Positions 9,104 to 17,081 of a stretch of DNA of 64,000 bases are shown in pieces; position 1 is the stretch's first letter, and each line of letters opens with the position of its first letter. Source of the stretch: Hyphomicrobiales bacterium (GTDB lineage: Bacteria; Pseudomonadota; Alphaproteobacteria; Rhizobiales; Xanthobacteraceae); contig WHTM01000003.1 in the NCBI GenBank assembly GCA_009377755.1, forward strand, positions 1 to 64,000, given 5' to 3'. The position numbers and the translations under genes are program-made. The notes under the pieces are model-generated. The model ran no database searches. It worked only from the letters and a program-made list of their open reading frames with translations, and had not been told where the DNA came from.

Positions 9104-9876
9104 CCGCGCGCTCCTGAGTGGAAGGCTTGCAGGCGGTCGGCGATTTCTCCGGCGCGCTCGACATGCAGCGCGTGCCCGGCCTTGGGCAACGCCATCAGCT
9201 CCGCGCCCGCGATCGTGTCTAGATACGGACGGTGGCAGGCGAACGGAATCACCTGGTCGTCCTCGCCCCAGACCACGAGCGTTGGAACGTCGATCCGGTG
9301 CAGCCAATAGGGAAGCTGTGGATTGTGCAGCCGCGGGCTCCAGCCGATGCGGGCGAGCGCCGCGCGGTTCTGCAGCACGTGGTCGATCGGCTTGGCAAGC
9401 TCGGCCTGAACCCACGCCGCGGTGGCGGGCGCGTCCGGGTCGTGCACCTGGCTCCGCACCAGGTCCTCGGTATTGGTTAGGAAGATGTCGGTGATCGAGA
9501 CGTCCAGCACCACCACGCCCGCGGGCGCCAGCAGGGCGGCGCTCGCAAGCCGCGCCGTGCTGCGGATCGCCACCTCGGCGGCGATCCAGCCGCCGACCGC
9601 GTGGCCGACGAGGTGAACGTCCGTGAGGTCCAGTGCGTCAAGCAGGTCGAGGTAGAAGAAGGCGAGGTCATCCGTCCCCATCATCCAGTCGGGGATGCTG
9701 GATGGCCCGAAGCCCGGGTGTTCGGGCGCCAGCACGCGATGGGTCTCGGCGAGGCGTTGCAGCAGGGCTGACTCGGTGAGGCCGCCGAACCCGTGAAGGT
9801 AGAGGACCGTGGGGCCGCTTCCCGCCTGCAAACACCGCAGCTTCTGCCCGCGGACCTCGATCGTTGATTCTTGCAT
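9100..9876 (-). CDS. Alpha/beta-hydrolase-fold protein with Ala at the nucleophile site
   Basis: 258 aa with the fold's landmarks: oxyanion strand VLYLHGFGG, nucleophile elbow HLVGHAVGGWIAAE, acid strand VVWGEDDQVIPF and histidine loop AGHALHVE (His235). The elbow should read G-x-S-x-G, but the codon is GCG, so the residue is Ala93; Asp206/207 and His235 remain. The family is related to meta-cleavage-product hydrolases, which fits the neighbouring LigAB-like dioxygenase. Without the serine it may be inactive, use another mechanism, or be a cofactor-free oxygenase or lyase relative. The ATG at 9876 is preferred (GAG upstream); a TTG at 9900 is in frame. It overlaps the next gene by four bases. 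Confidence 0.88.
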   Translation of the reverse strand: MQESTIEVRGQKLRCLQAGSGPTVLYLHGFGGLTESALLQRLAETHRVLAPEHPGFGPSSIPDWMMGTDDLAFFYLDLLDALDLTDVHLVGHAVGGWIAAEVAIRSTARLASAALLAPAGVVVLDVSITDIFLTNTEDLVRSQVHDPDAPATAAWVQAELAKPIDHVLQNRAALARIGWSPRLHNPQLPYWLHRIDVPTLVVWGEDDQVIPFACHRPYLDTIAGAELMALPKAGHALHVERAGEIADRLQAFHSGARG

Positions 9877-9901
9877 GGGCACTCGCGATGTTTTGGTCAA
9901 T

Positions 9902-9937
9902 TAACAGGTCAAGCTCTCGTAACAGGTCAAGCTCTCG
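9902..9937. repeat. Exact 18-bp tandem duplication (intergenic)
   Basis: The 18-bp unit TAACAGGTCAAGCTCTCG is present twice in direct succession (9902-9919 and 9920-9937) just upstream of the alpha/beta hydrolase gene. It resembles in kind the exact tandem duplications at 33232, 58054 and 60281. Confidence 0.9.
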
Positions 9938-9940
9938 GTT

Positions 9941-10068
9941 GTCATCCCGGCCAAGCGACGCGAAGCGTTGTGCGAGCCGGGATCCATGTATCCCTACGCT
10001 TGCGACAAACAGCGAACATAGGGATACGTGGGTCCCGGGTCTCGTGCTTCGCACTCGCCCGGGATGAC
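9941..10068. repeat. Dispersed palindrome (GTCATCCCGG / CCGGGATGAC type), copy 1
   Basis: The outer arms GTCATCCCGG and CCCGGGATGAC enclose an inner pair, GTATCCCTACG and TAGGGATACGTG. A related copy lies at 45831-45973, and a half copy (GTCCGGGATGACAGCC) near 31503. It fills most of the 214-bp gap between the LigA-like gene and the hydrolase gene. Confidence 0.7.
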
Positions 10069-10090
10069 AGCCTCGTATAGCTGCAACCGC

Positions 10091-10360
10091 TCACCGCGGG
10101 TCGTGCGCGGCGCGAATACGCTCGCTGTAGACCTCGGCAGTGAGGCCGCAGATTTCGTAGCGGGTGAGGAAGCTTAGGATGAATGGATGCACGCCCATTT
10201 CGTAGAGTCGTGCCACGTCGCCGGCGAGCAGCGCTGCGCGCTCCTCCGCGGTGAGCCGGTACGCCGCAATCGCGGCCGCGGGATTGCGCTGCATCGCCGT
10301 ACGGAAGTCGAGGTCGCCCAGCGTGCGGTGGCAGAGCTTGTTGAGGGCGTAGACGCTCAT
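10091..10360 (-). CDS. LigA-like small subunit of a class III extradiol dioxygenase
   Basis: 89-aa all-helical protein resembling the alpha subunit of protocatechuate 4,5-dioxygenase: ALNKLCHRTLGDLDFRTAM, then LTAEERAALLAGDVARLYEMGVHPF. In that family the small subunit caps the active site of the iron-bearing beta subunit. Its ATG overlaps the TGA of the LigB-like gene (ATGA), so the two subunits should be made in equal amounts. The family assignment is good; the exact catechol substrate (protocatechuate, gallate or another) is not determined. Confidence 0.87.
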   Translation of the reverse strand: MSVYALNKLCHRTLGDLDFRTAMQRNPAAAIAAYRLTAEERAALLAGDVARLYEMGVHPFILSFLTRYEICGLTAEVYSERIRAAHDPR

Positions 10361-11187
10361 CGCCCCGGCCCCTGCCAGACGGCGAAGCCGTCGCCTTCGC
10401 TGCGCTGCGACTCGACCCAACTTGCCTTGCGGTCGCCGACGGCGCCCAGCATGGCGATCCAGTTCAACAGCTCGCCGCCGATATTGCCGGCCTTTTGCAA
10501 ACGGGGAAATGTCGCTTCCGCGACCACCGCGTCGTTGCGCCCCTCGCGCAGCAGCGCCGTGACATGCTCGCCCCAGTCCGGATCGGGTACGCCCTGGCGG
10601 CGGCCGGGCGCGACCTTGGGACCGCCGATCTCGAGCGAGAACTGACCGCTCGCCATGATGCCGACGCGCAGCGGCTGCGGAAACGATTCGACCGCGCCGC
10701 GCACGGCTTGGCCGAGGGCGTGGCAACGCTGTGACGACGGCAGCGGCGGCACGAAGCCGTTGATGAAGATCGGGATGATTGGGATCGATTGCGCCGGCGG
10801 CATGAAGTGCAGCGGCACGAGAATCGAATGGTCGACCTCGAAGTCCTGCAACAACGTGAGATCGAATCCGGCTGTAACGCAGTGCCGATGGATATGTGCG
10901 GCCAGCGCCGCATGTCCCTTCAACTCGTAACGGGGCATCACCGTGCCGTCGTTCGGCCCGGCGATGCGGTCGGCGACGCCGATCGCGAAGATCGGCCAGT
11001 TATCGAGGAAGAACGTGCTGAAGTGATCGCAGTCGAAGACGATCAGAACGTCCGGCTTGACCGCCTCGACCGCTTCGGTCACGCGCCCATAGAGCCGCAA
11101 CAACGGATGGCTTGCGCCCGCCTTGCGTACCTGTTCGGGAGCGTGCGGCGAATGGGAAACGCCAAATCCGGCAACGATCTCGCCCAT
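10357..11187 (-). CDS. LigB-like catalytic subunit of a class III extradiol ring-cleavage dioxygenase
   Basis: 276 aa. The motif GFGVSHSPHAP near the N-terminus supplies the first Fe(II)-ligand histidine; FDCDHFSTFFLDN and the late GGELLNWIAML segment match the other parts of the LigB fold that hold the metal. It should cleave a catechol-type ring next to the hydroxyls, together with the LigA-like protein it overlaps. The ATG at 11187 has AGGGG five bases upstream; a GTG at 11193 is in frame. The LigJ-like hydratase at 63 kb would be a later step if the substrate is protocatechuate, but the two loci are 52 kb apart. Confidence 0.9.
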   Translation of the reverse strand: MGEIVAGFGVSHSPHAPEQVRKAGASHPLLRLYGRVTEAVEAVKPDVLIVFDCDHFSTFFLDNWPIFAIGVADRIAGPNDGTVMPRYELKGHAALAAHIHRHCVTAGFDLTLLQDFEVDHSILVPLHFMPPAQSIPIIPIFINGFVPPLPSSQRCHALGQAVRGAVESFPQPLRVGIMASGQFSLEIGGPKVAPGRRQGVPDPDWGEHVTALLREGRNDAVVAEATFPRLQKAGNIGGELLNWIAMLGAVGDRKASWVESQRSEGDGFAVWQGPGR

Positions 11188-11189
11188 GC

Positions 11190-11315
11190 TCACCCCTGCT
11201 GCCGCAGATAGTCGCGGAAGCGGGCCGTGCCGCGCACGTGCGGCAGAGCGACAAGCGCCGCCGCGCCGGCCAGAAGCGATCGCCGGAAGAGCATGGATGG
11301 ACCCGATTCATTCAT
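11190..11315 (-). CDS. Small ORF with twin-arginine-like leader, unknown
   Basis: 41 codons reading MNESGPSMLFRRSLLAG... and ending FRDYLRQQG. The LFRRSLLAGAAALVALP stretch looks like a secretion leader, but no mature protein follows. Its ATG overlaps the stop of the 24-codon remnant upstream, and its TGA overlaps the start region of the LigB-like gene, so it is locked between them in frame-overlap style. No good ribosome-binding site. It may be a decayed piece of an exported protein or a coupling peptide. Confidence 0.3.
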   Translation of the reverse strand: MNESGPSMLFRRSLLAGAAALVALPHVRGTARFRDYLRQQG

Positions 11316-11386
11316 TTTTGTGCAAACGTAGGCGGCGCGTCCACAATCGGCACGCTGCCGATGAGGTGAACGTTGCGTGCTGTCAT
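11312..11386 (-). pseudogene. 24-codon 5' remnant, possibly MetE-related
   Basis: A short ORF starting MTARNVHLIGSVPIVDAP, with an excellent GAGG site seven bases upstream, beginning right after the stop of the dehydrogenase gene. The NVHLIGSVP start resembles N-termini of uncharacterised proteins related to cobalamin-independent methionine synthase (from memory). It then hits TGA. I read it as the surviving 5' end of a deleted gene; a leader peptide is the alternative. Confidence 0.35.
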
Positions 11387-11395
11387 AGTTTGTCC

Positions 11396-12274
11396 TCAGT
11401 CGAACTTCTGGATCATGTGTTGACGGAAGAACAGGGGGATCACGGCGCAGTCTTCGTCATTGAGCCCCTGCGCCACCGCGGCCGACGCCGAGGCGAGCGC
11501 GCCGGCGGCGGCCGGCATCGGCACGCCTTTGACCGCGCCGGTGGCGACCGCCGACATCAGATCCTTGCGGATCGATTTGACGTCGAGGGTAACGTCGCCC
11601 TTCGCGCCCTTGAACTGCTCGGTCTTCGCCTTCAGCCAAGGACTCGCGAAGGCGCCTTCCATCAGCGCATCGAGCATCAGCGGGATCGACAGGCCGTAGC
11701 GGTCGCCGAGCGCCAGCGCCTCGGCGACGGCCTGCAGGTAGGTGCCCATGCCGAGATTGGCGGCGAGCTTCATCACCGAGCCCGAGCCGCTCGGTCCCAT
11801 GTGGATAACACGCCGTGTCAGCGGAGCGAGGATCTCCTTGGCACGCGCAACATCCTCATCGCGGCCGCCCATCAGCGCCACCAGCTTGCCGTCGCGGACT
11901 GAGGGAATGGTTCCCAGCACCGGCGAATCGACCAGGCGCGCGCCCTTGGCCTCCACCTGCGGCACCAACTCACGGATCGTCATCGGCTGCAGCGTGCTCA
12001 TCTCGATGAAGATCTTGCCGGCGACCGGCGCTTGCAGGAATCCATCCTTGCCGGTGAAGACACGGCGGATGCCGTTGTCCTCCGTGATGGTCGACAGCAC
12101 GGCGTCGGCCGCTTCCGCCACCGCTCGTGGGTGATCGGCCGGCTCGATGGTGTTTCCCAGCGCCTCGACGGCCTTGGCGCGCTGGTCCCATCCCACCACG
12201 CTGTGGCCCTGATCGACCAGCCGCCGCGCCATCGCGCCGCCCATGCGGCCGAGCCCTACCAATCCGATCTTCAT
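11396..12274 (-). CDS. 3-hydroxyisobutyrate dehydrogenase-like NAD(P)-dependent oxidoreductase
   Basis: 292-aa beta-hydroxyacid dehydrogenase. The N-terminal Rossmann motif is IGLVGLGRMGGAMARRL, the substrate region is LVDSPVLGTIPSVRDGKL, and the catalytic lysine lies in GSVMKLAANLGMG. The family oxidises or reduces short beta-hydroxy acids, including tartronate semialdehyde. It sits 30 bp behind the orphan Bug gene and ahead of the ring-cleavage genes on the same strand, suggesting a role in processing a cleavage product. A second member of the family is at 16110-17018. Confidence 0.88.
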   Translation of the reverse strand: MKIGLVGLGRMGGAMARRLVDQGHSVVGWDQRAKAVEALGNTIEPADHPRAVAEAADAVLSTITEDNGIRRVFTGKDGFLQAPVAGKIFIEMSTLQPMTIRELVPQVEAKGARLVDSPVLGTIPSVRDGKLVALMGGRDEDVARAKEILAPLTRRVIHMGPSGSGSVMKLAANLGMGTYLQAVAEALALGDRYGLSIPLMLDALMEGAFASPWLKAKTEQFKGAKGDVTLDVKSIRKDLMSAVATGAVKGVPMPAAAGALASASAAVAQGLNDEDCAVIPLFFRQHMIQKFD

Positions 12275-12304
12275 TGCTTCCCCCTGCTGCGCTGATGGCA
12301 GAAC

Positions 12305-13297
12305 TCATTTCTTCGCGGCTGCGCTTGCGGTCTTGAGGATCGGCGACCAGCGGGTGATTTCCTCGGCCACGAAGCTGGCGAATTTGGCCGGCGTCCGTTC
12401 CGCCTTGGTGGGAACCGATCCGCCGAGATCGGTCAGCCGCTTGGCGACTGCGGGATCGTCCAGCGCCTTGTCGAGCGCCGCCGCGAGCTTGTCGATCGCC
12501 TCCTTCGGTGTCCCCTTCGGCGCGAATATGCCGGCCCAGATGCTCATCTGGTAGTCGAGCCCCGCTTCCTTGGCGGTCGGCAGCTTCGGCAGCTTCGCCA
12601 GCCGTTCGCTGGACGCGATGGCGAACGCCTTGACTGCGCCTGAATCGACCTGGCCGGAAACGCTGACGGCCTGCTCGCAGAAATAATCGACGTGACCGCC
12701 GATCAGATCGTTCATCGCCGGGCCGGTGCCGCGGTAGGCTATGGCAGTGGGCTGAACGCCGGCTGCCGTGTTGAACAGAATGCAGGCCATGTGCGACGAG
12801 GCGCCGATGCCCCCGTGTGCTTGCTTCACGGCGCTGCCGTTCTTCTTCAGATAGGCGATGAACTCGCGAAGATTGTTGGCGGGGAAGTCCTTCTTCGCGA
12901 CGATCACCGCCGGCGCGTGGGCAGTGAAGCCGACCGGCTCGAAATCACGCTGCGAGTCGTACTTGATACCCGGCGTCAGCACCGGCGCGGCGACGTGCGA
13001 GCCCATGCTGCCGGCGAGCAACGTGTAGCCGTCAGGTTTCGCCGATGCGACACGAGCGCTGCCGAGCGTCCCGCCGGCGCCGCCGACGTTCTCGATCACC
13101 AGTTGTTGACCGAGCGTGCCGGACATGTGCTGCGCGACGATACGTGCGACGACGTCGCTCGGGCCGCCGGCCGGAAATGGCACGACGACGGTGATGGGCC
13201 GGGTCGGATAGTCCTGTGCATGAACCGCCGGTGCCGCGAGGCTCAAGCCGACAGCCGCCGCACAGGCCACACCCAAAGATGTCATCGAGATTCGCAT
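12305..13297 (-). CDS. Bug-family (TctC-like) periplasmic receptor, orphan
   Basis: 330 aa. Signal peptide MRISMTSLGVACAAAVGLSL...AVHAQ, then DYPTRPITVVVPFPAGGPSD, SARVASAKPDGYTLLAG and AIAYRGTGPAMNDLIGGHVD, all family hallmarks. Start chosen from a strong GGAGG eight bases upstream of 13297. No TctA/TctB gene adjoins it; the nearest are the fused permeases at 1.3-5.7 kb, which have only one receptor of their own. Position inside the ring-cleavage operon suggests that it captures the aromatic substrate, either for a distant permease or as a sensor. Confidence 0.93.
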   Translation of the reverse strand: MRISMTSLGVACAAAVGLSLAAPAVHAQDYPTRPITVVVPFPAGGPSDVVARIVAQHMSGTLGQQLVIENVGGAGGTLGSARVASAKPDGYTLLAGSMGSHVAAPVLTPGIKYDSQRDFEPVGFTAHAPAVIVAKKDFPANNLREFIAYLKKNGSAVKQAHGGIGASSHMACILFNTAAGVQPTAIAYRGTGPAMNDLIGGHVDYFCEQAVSVSGQVDSGAVKAFAIASSERLAKLPKLPTAKEAGLDYQMSIWAGIFAPKGTPKEAIDKLAAALDKALDDPAVAKRLTDLGGSVPTKAERTPAKFASFVAEEITRWSPILKTASAAAKK

Positions 13298-13320
13298 GAT
13301 AAATTCCTCCCATGTTCGCG

Positions 13321-13393
13321 ATCCGGTAACCCGAAGGACTCGTCGTATCCCCGACCGGTTCGGATTACCGGATGCCTGCTTTCGCGGGCATGA
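13321..13393. repeat. Dispersed palindrome between alcohol dehydrogenase and Bug genes
   Basis: ATCCGGTAACCCGAA and TTCGGATTACCGGAT form an inverted pair, followed by GCCTGCTTTCGCGGGCATGAC, a second small hairpin typical of rhizobial intergenic repeats. It separates two co-oriented genes and may weaken read-through. Confidence 0.6.
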
Positions 13394-13404
13394 CAGCAAG
13401 GTGA

Positions 13405-14574
13405 CTACTCCGCGGCCTCTTTCTGCACGGCCGGAACGCCGCGCGCCTTCACCACCACCTTGATGGCGTCCTCGACCCGGTCCTTGGCGTAGCGCAGCGC
13501 CGTCGGCAGGTCCTCGAGCGCGAACGTGTGCGTGTGGATCTTGGTCGCGTCGAAGCGCTTCTGCCGCATGAAGGCCTCGGCGCGGTGCGTTGCGCTTTTG
13601 CCCTCGCCGCGGATGCCGAGGAGGTAGATGTTGTTGCGCACGATGTGGGCGATGTCGACCAGGGCCGGATCGTGCGGGAAGGCGGCGAGGCAGACCTTGC
13701 CGCCGCGGTTGACCATGTAGAGCGCCTCGTTCACTGCGTTCGGCGCGGCCGAGCATTCGAGCACGTAATCGACGCCCTTGCCGCCGTTGCGCGTCTTCAC
13801 CGCCGCGACCACGTCGGGCTCCTTGCGGATGTTGATCACGTGGTCGGCGCCCAATTCGGTGCCGATCACGAGGCGGTTGTCGCGCGTTCCGGTGAGGATC
13901 ACCGGCTGCGCGCCCATCGCCTTGGCGACCGCGACGCCGAGCAGCCCGATCGGGCCGGGGCCGGTGACGACCACCGACTCGCCGGCAACCAGGCCGCCGA
14001 GCTCGGTGAGCCCGTACATCGCGGTGCCGGCGGTCACGACCAGCGTCGCCTCCTCGTCGGACATCTCGTCGGGAATCGCGACCAGCGTGTTGATGTTGTT
14101 GATCTGGTATTCGCAAAAGCCGCCGTCGGTGGTGAAGCCGTTGGCGCGGTGGCCCTTGTCGACGTCGCCGTAGTTGAGGCCGTAGTTGTGGCAGGAGGTG
14201 TACATGCCTTCGCGGCAGCGCTTGCACTGGCCGCAGCCGGCATGAATCTCGACGCTGATGCGCTGGCCGATCTTGTATTCGTCGACGCCGGGGCCGAGCG
14301 CGACGACCGTGCCCATGTATTCATGGCCGGGCGTCCAGTTCTTGTTGAATGGCGGGCCGCCTTGGATCAGGGCGGGCGGGCCGTGATAGATGTTGTCGAG
14401 GTCGGTGGCGCAGATCGCGACGGCATCGATGCGCACCAACACCTCGGCCTTCTTCGGCACCGGCACCGGCTTCTCGGTCAAGGTCAGCTCACCGGGGTTG
14501 CCGAGCACCCACGCCTTCATGCGGTCCGGGATCGGCCAGTTCGGGTCGGTCTTCACTCCGGCGGGCGCGTCCAT
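13405..14574 (-). CDS. Zinc-dependent alcohol dehydrogenase (MDR family)
   Basis: 389-aa medium-chain dehydrogenase. Catalytic-zinc elements are AICATDLDN and GHEYMGTVVALGPG; the structural-zinc loop CGQCKRCREGMYTSC has all four cysteines; the nucleotide-binding motif is VVVTGPGPIGLLGVAVAKAMGA. The start at 14574 was chosen from AGGAGG eight bases upstream. The family includes threonine/sorbitol-type dehydrogenases; the substrate is unknown. It is first in the minus-strand cluster running to 7.9 kb, so its upstream region probably holds the operon promoter. Confidence 0.9.
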   Translation of the reverse strand: MDAPAGVKTDPNWPIPDRMKAWVLGNPGELTLTEKPVPVPKKAEVLVRIDAVAICATDLDNIYHGPPALIQGGPPFNKNWTPGHEYMGTVVALGPGVDEYKIGQRISVEIHAGCGQCKRCREGMYTSCHNYGLNYGDVDKGHRANGFTTDGGFCEYQINNINTLVAIPDEMSDEEATLVVTAGTAMYGLTELGGLVAGESVVVTGPGPIGLLGVAVAKAMGAQPVILTGTRDNRLVIGTELGADHVINIRKEPDVVAAVKTRNGGKGVDYVLECSAAPNAVNEALYMVNRGGKVCLAAFPHDPALVDIAHIVRNNIYLLGIRGEGKSATHRAEAFMRQKRFDATKIHTHTFALEDLPTALRYAKDRVEDAIKVVVKARGVPAVQKEAAE

Positions 14575-14590
14575 GAAAGCTTCCTCCTCG

Positions 14591-14632
14591 CTAGTGTGGT
14601 GGTTCAAAGCGAAATTCTGAACCAAACCACAC
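14591..14632. repeat. GAAGTTC-family palindrome, short variant
   Basis: CTAGTGTGGTGGTTCA and TGAACCAAACCACAC face each other over a 12-base loop. The right arm of the 23953-24024 copy (CTGAACCACCACACTAG) is the same sequence, which links this short form to the longer family. Confidence 0.7.
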
Positions 14633-14650
14633 GAGACTCATAGGGTTGCT

Positions 14651-14720
14651 GGTGTCCTTTCGAATCCGAAGTTCGCCAAGAGCGTGATGCAAGGTCAGGC
14701 GAACTTCGGATTCGGGACAC
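14651..14720. repeat. GAAGTTC-core palindrome, copy 2
   Basis: The left arm GTGTCCTTTCGAATCCGAAGTTCGCC pairs with GGCGAACTTCGGATTCGGGACAC across about 22 bases (arms described in pieces; near-perfect). Same family as 184-260. Confidence 0.85.
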
Positions 14721-14930
14721 GAGGCCGTTGGGCAGCAGTATACCCCGCAAATCCGGGTTTCGGCGATGCCGCCGCCGCTGTGCCGCAGGGGCCACGAAAA
14801 ATCAATGATGTCAATCACTTATAGCAACATTCAGCGGGCTGTGGACCGGGGCGTGTTGAAGCGGCGCAGTCAGGGCACTGTGCTAGGATGGATGCGATTC
14901 TGAAGCATTTTCATTTGGATGGGAGCGCTC

Positions 14931-15953
14931 ATGCGCAACGGTCGTCGAATAGGCTCCGCCCAAGTCTTCGGACGGGTCAGGCTTGTGGTCGCTGCGGCGC
15001 TCGCCGCCGTGACGATGAGCTCCGCGGCAAAGGCCCAGGCCCCGATCGACGAGCTCTTGTCGGGTGTGGTGCAGATCAAGACTTTCATCAATCCGGATGC
15101 CCGTTCGGTGCAGAACCTCGGGCGCCAGCGCAGCGGCTCCGGTATCGTCATCGACAACGACGGTCTCGTTCTCACCATTGGCTATCTGATGCTCGAGGCG
15201 CATGCGGCTGAGGTCGTCACCAACGACGGGCGCACCCTGCCGGCGGCCGTCCTCGGTTACGACCACGAGACCGGATTCGGCCTGCTCAAGGCAACAACAC
15301 CGCTCAAGGTGAAGCCGTTCGTGTTCGGCAAGTCTGGCGATCTCAAGGAGCGCGACCCGGTCCTGGCGGCAAGCTTCGGCGGACGAACCGGGCTTGCGCC
15401 GGCCTATGTCGTATCCCGGCGCGAATTTGCCGGCAGCTGGGAATACCTGGTCGACGGGGCAATCTTTACCGCGCCAGCGCATTCGCATTGGAGCGGAGCG
15501 GCGCTGATCAGCCGCGACGGCAAGCTCGTCGGCGTCGGCTCGCTCATCCTGGCGGACGTCAGCGGTGCCGGTGCGGGGCTTCCCGGCAACATGTACGTTC
15601 CAACCGACCTCCTGCAGCCCATTCTCGCCGACCTCATCGCCGACAAGCGTGGTGCGGGGCCGGCGCGGCCCTGGCTTGGCGTCAATACCGAGGAGATTGC
15701 CGGGCGGCTGTTCGTCAGCCGCGTGACGCCGGACAGCCCGGCCGAGAAGGCCGGCTTGAAACGCGGCGATATCGTCGTCGGCGTCGATGGGGAACCGGTG
15801 AAGACGCTGGCCGACCTCTACCGTAAGGTCTGGGCCAAAGGCAGCGCCGGCGTCACGATCCCCGTCGACGTGGTGCAGGGCGACGAGAAACGGCGCGTCG
15901 ACATCAAGTCGATGAATCGGCTCGATCACCTGAAGCTGAAGTCGACGTATTGA
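14931..15953 (+). CDS. DegP/HtrA-like PDZ protein with degenerate protease triad
   Basis: 340 aa with a signal peptide (MRNGRRIGSA...SSAAKAQ), a trypsin-like domain at about 40-210 and a PDZ domain at about 245-335 (RVTPDSPAEKAGLKRGDIVVGV). The protease motifs are altered: the usual TNNHVV histidine segment reads LTIGYLMLEA (Tyr85), the usual SDIALI aspartate segment reads TGFGLLK, and only the serine segment survives, as HWSGAA (Ser188). It is therefore probably not a classical protease. It may bind misfolded or envelope proteins through its PDZ domain. GGAG lies five to six bases before ATG 14931. Confidence 0.85.
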   Translation: MRNGRRIGSAQVFGRVRLVVAAALAAVTMSSAAKAQAPIDELLSGVVQIKTFINPDARSVQNLGRQRSGSGIVIDNDGLVLTIGYLMLEAHAAEVVTNDGRTLPAAVLGYDHETGFGLLKATTPLKVKPFVFGKSGDLKERDPVLAASFGGRTGLAPAYVVSRREFAGSWEYLVDGAIFTAPAHSHWSGAALISRDGKLVGVGSLILADVSGAGAGLPGNMYVPTDLLQPILADLIADKRGAGPARPWLGVNTEEIAGRLFVSRVTPDSPAEKAGLKRGDIVVGVDGEPVKTLADLYRKVWAKGSAGVTIPVDVVQGDEKRRVDIKSMNRLDHLKLKSTY

Positions 15954-15960
15954 GCCACAA

Positions 15961-16086
15961 TCGTCATGGCCGGGCTCGTCCCGGCCGTCCACGTTCTTGT
16001 TCTAACTCGCGCTTGAAGACGTGGATGCCCGCGCAGGCAAATTTATGCAGCCTGCGCAAGCTCGGCTGCAAGCGCGGGCATGACGA
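15961..16086. repeat. Dispersed palindrome (TCGTCATGGCCGGG / GCGGGCATGACGA type)
   Basis: The outer arms TCGTCATG and CATGACGA enclose further inverted pieces (CCGGGCTCGTCCCGG, and CGTGGATGCCCGCGC opposite GCGCGGGCATG). It fills the gap between the convergent DegP-like and dehydrogenase genes. A related copy is at 56319-56410. Confidence 0.65.
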
Positions 16087-16109
16087 GTCAGAATTTTGAC
16101 GTCGTTGGT

Positions 16110-17018
16110 CTATTCCGCCGCCGGCCTGAGACCGTGCCGGTCCCACCAGGTCGCGGCGCGGCTGTGATCCTCGCTGCCGCCGACCCCGTCGCTTGCGTCG
16201 CGGAACAGATCGCGGATCAATTCACCGATCGGGGCGTGCACGTCGATCTGTTCCGCCAGATCGGCGGCGATGCCGACGTCCTTCGCCAGCAGGCCGAGCG
16301 CGAAGCCGGTTGCGAACTTCTCGTTCAGCACATGCTCTTTCATCACCACGTCGCTGGCGAAGCTGCGCCCGGTCGAGACATTGATGACGTCGATCATCAC
16401 CGCCGGATCGAGCCCGAACTTACGGCCGACGCGCACCGCTTCGCTGGCGGCGGCAAACGAAGCACCGGCAAGGAAATTGTTCAGGCACTTCATCGCGTGG
16501 CCGCAGCCGAGCCCGCCGACCTCGAACAGCCGGTTGCCCATTCGCTCCAGCACCGGCCGCGCCGTTGCGATCGTGTCCGGCTCGCCGCCGATCATGATGG
16601 CGAGCGTTCCCTTTTCGGCGCCGATGATGCCGCCGGAGACCGGCGCGTCGACCAGCCCGATGCCTCGTGCGGCCAAGACCTGGCCGAGCTCGCGTGTGCC
16701 GACCGGAGCAGCCGAGCTCATGTCGATGACGATGCTGCCCGGGCGCAGGTTTTGCGCGAGCGCGCCTCCCTGCATCTCCAGCACGGCCTCGCGCACCTCG
16801 CGTCCGCTCGGCAGCATGGTGACGACGGCATCGGCGCTGCTTGCAAGATCGGCGAGCCGATCGGTCGCGCGCGCCTGATGCTCCGACGCGAACAGGCGGG
16901 CCCGTTCGGCGGCGATATCGAACACCGTCACCGCATAGCCGGCGCGGACCAGGTGGGCCGCCATGCGCGAGCCCATGTTGCCGATGCCGATGAATCCGAC
17001 GTTGTTGATTGCACCCAC
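16110..17018 (-). CDS. 3-hydroxyisobutyrate dehydrogenase-like oxidoreductase
   Basis: 302-aa beta-hydroxyacid dehydrogenase: Rossmann motif VGFIGIGNMGSRMAAHL, substrate motif LVDAPVSGGIIGAEKGTL and catalytic lysine in GHAMKCLNNFL. A GTG start at 17018 is favoured because GGGAGG lies eight bases upstream; a GTG at 17048 is in frame but lacks a site. It follows the IclR-type regulator by 63 bp on the same strand and is probably co-transcribed with it. Related to the gene at 11396-12274 but clearly different in sequence. Confidence 0.88.
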   Translation of the reverse strand: MGAINNVGFIGIGNMGSRMAAHLVRAGYAVTVFDIAAERARLFASEHQARATDRLADLASSADAVVTMLPSGREVREAVLEMQGGALAQNLRPGSIVIDMSSAAPVGTRELGQVLAARGIGLVDAPVSGGIIGAEKGTLAIMIGGEPDTIATARPVLERMGNRLFEVGGLGCGHAMKCLNNFLAGASFAAASEAVRVGRKFGLDPAVMIDVINVSTGRSFASDVVMKEHVLNEKFATGFALGLLAKDVGIAADLAEQIDVHAPIGELIRDLFRDASDGVGGSEDHSRAATWWDRHGLRPAAE

Positions 17019-17081
17019 GGTCGCGACCTCCCGAACAGCATTTGGCACATCATTGCGCGAATGCCGTTCCGCCGGAAGAGC

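Larger units (their letters stand above)
14575..14930. other. Divergent intergenic region with two palindromes
   Basis: The 356 bp between the leftward alcohol dehydrogenase gene and the rightward DegP-like gene contain two palindromes (14591-14632 and 14651-14720). Around 14797-14830 lies an AT-rich stretch (AAAATCAATGATGTCAATCACTTATAG) that could hold promoters for either strand; I cannot define a -35/-10 pair with confidence. No ORF of interest. Confidence 0.5.

Noticed and set aside
6741-9164. 807-aa minus-strand ORF across the ThDP and oxidoreductase genes
   Set aside because: It runs through two well-supported genes and a repeat in non-coding frames, and has no family resemblance.
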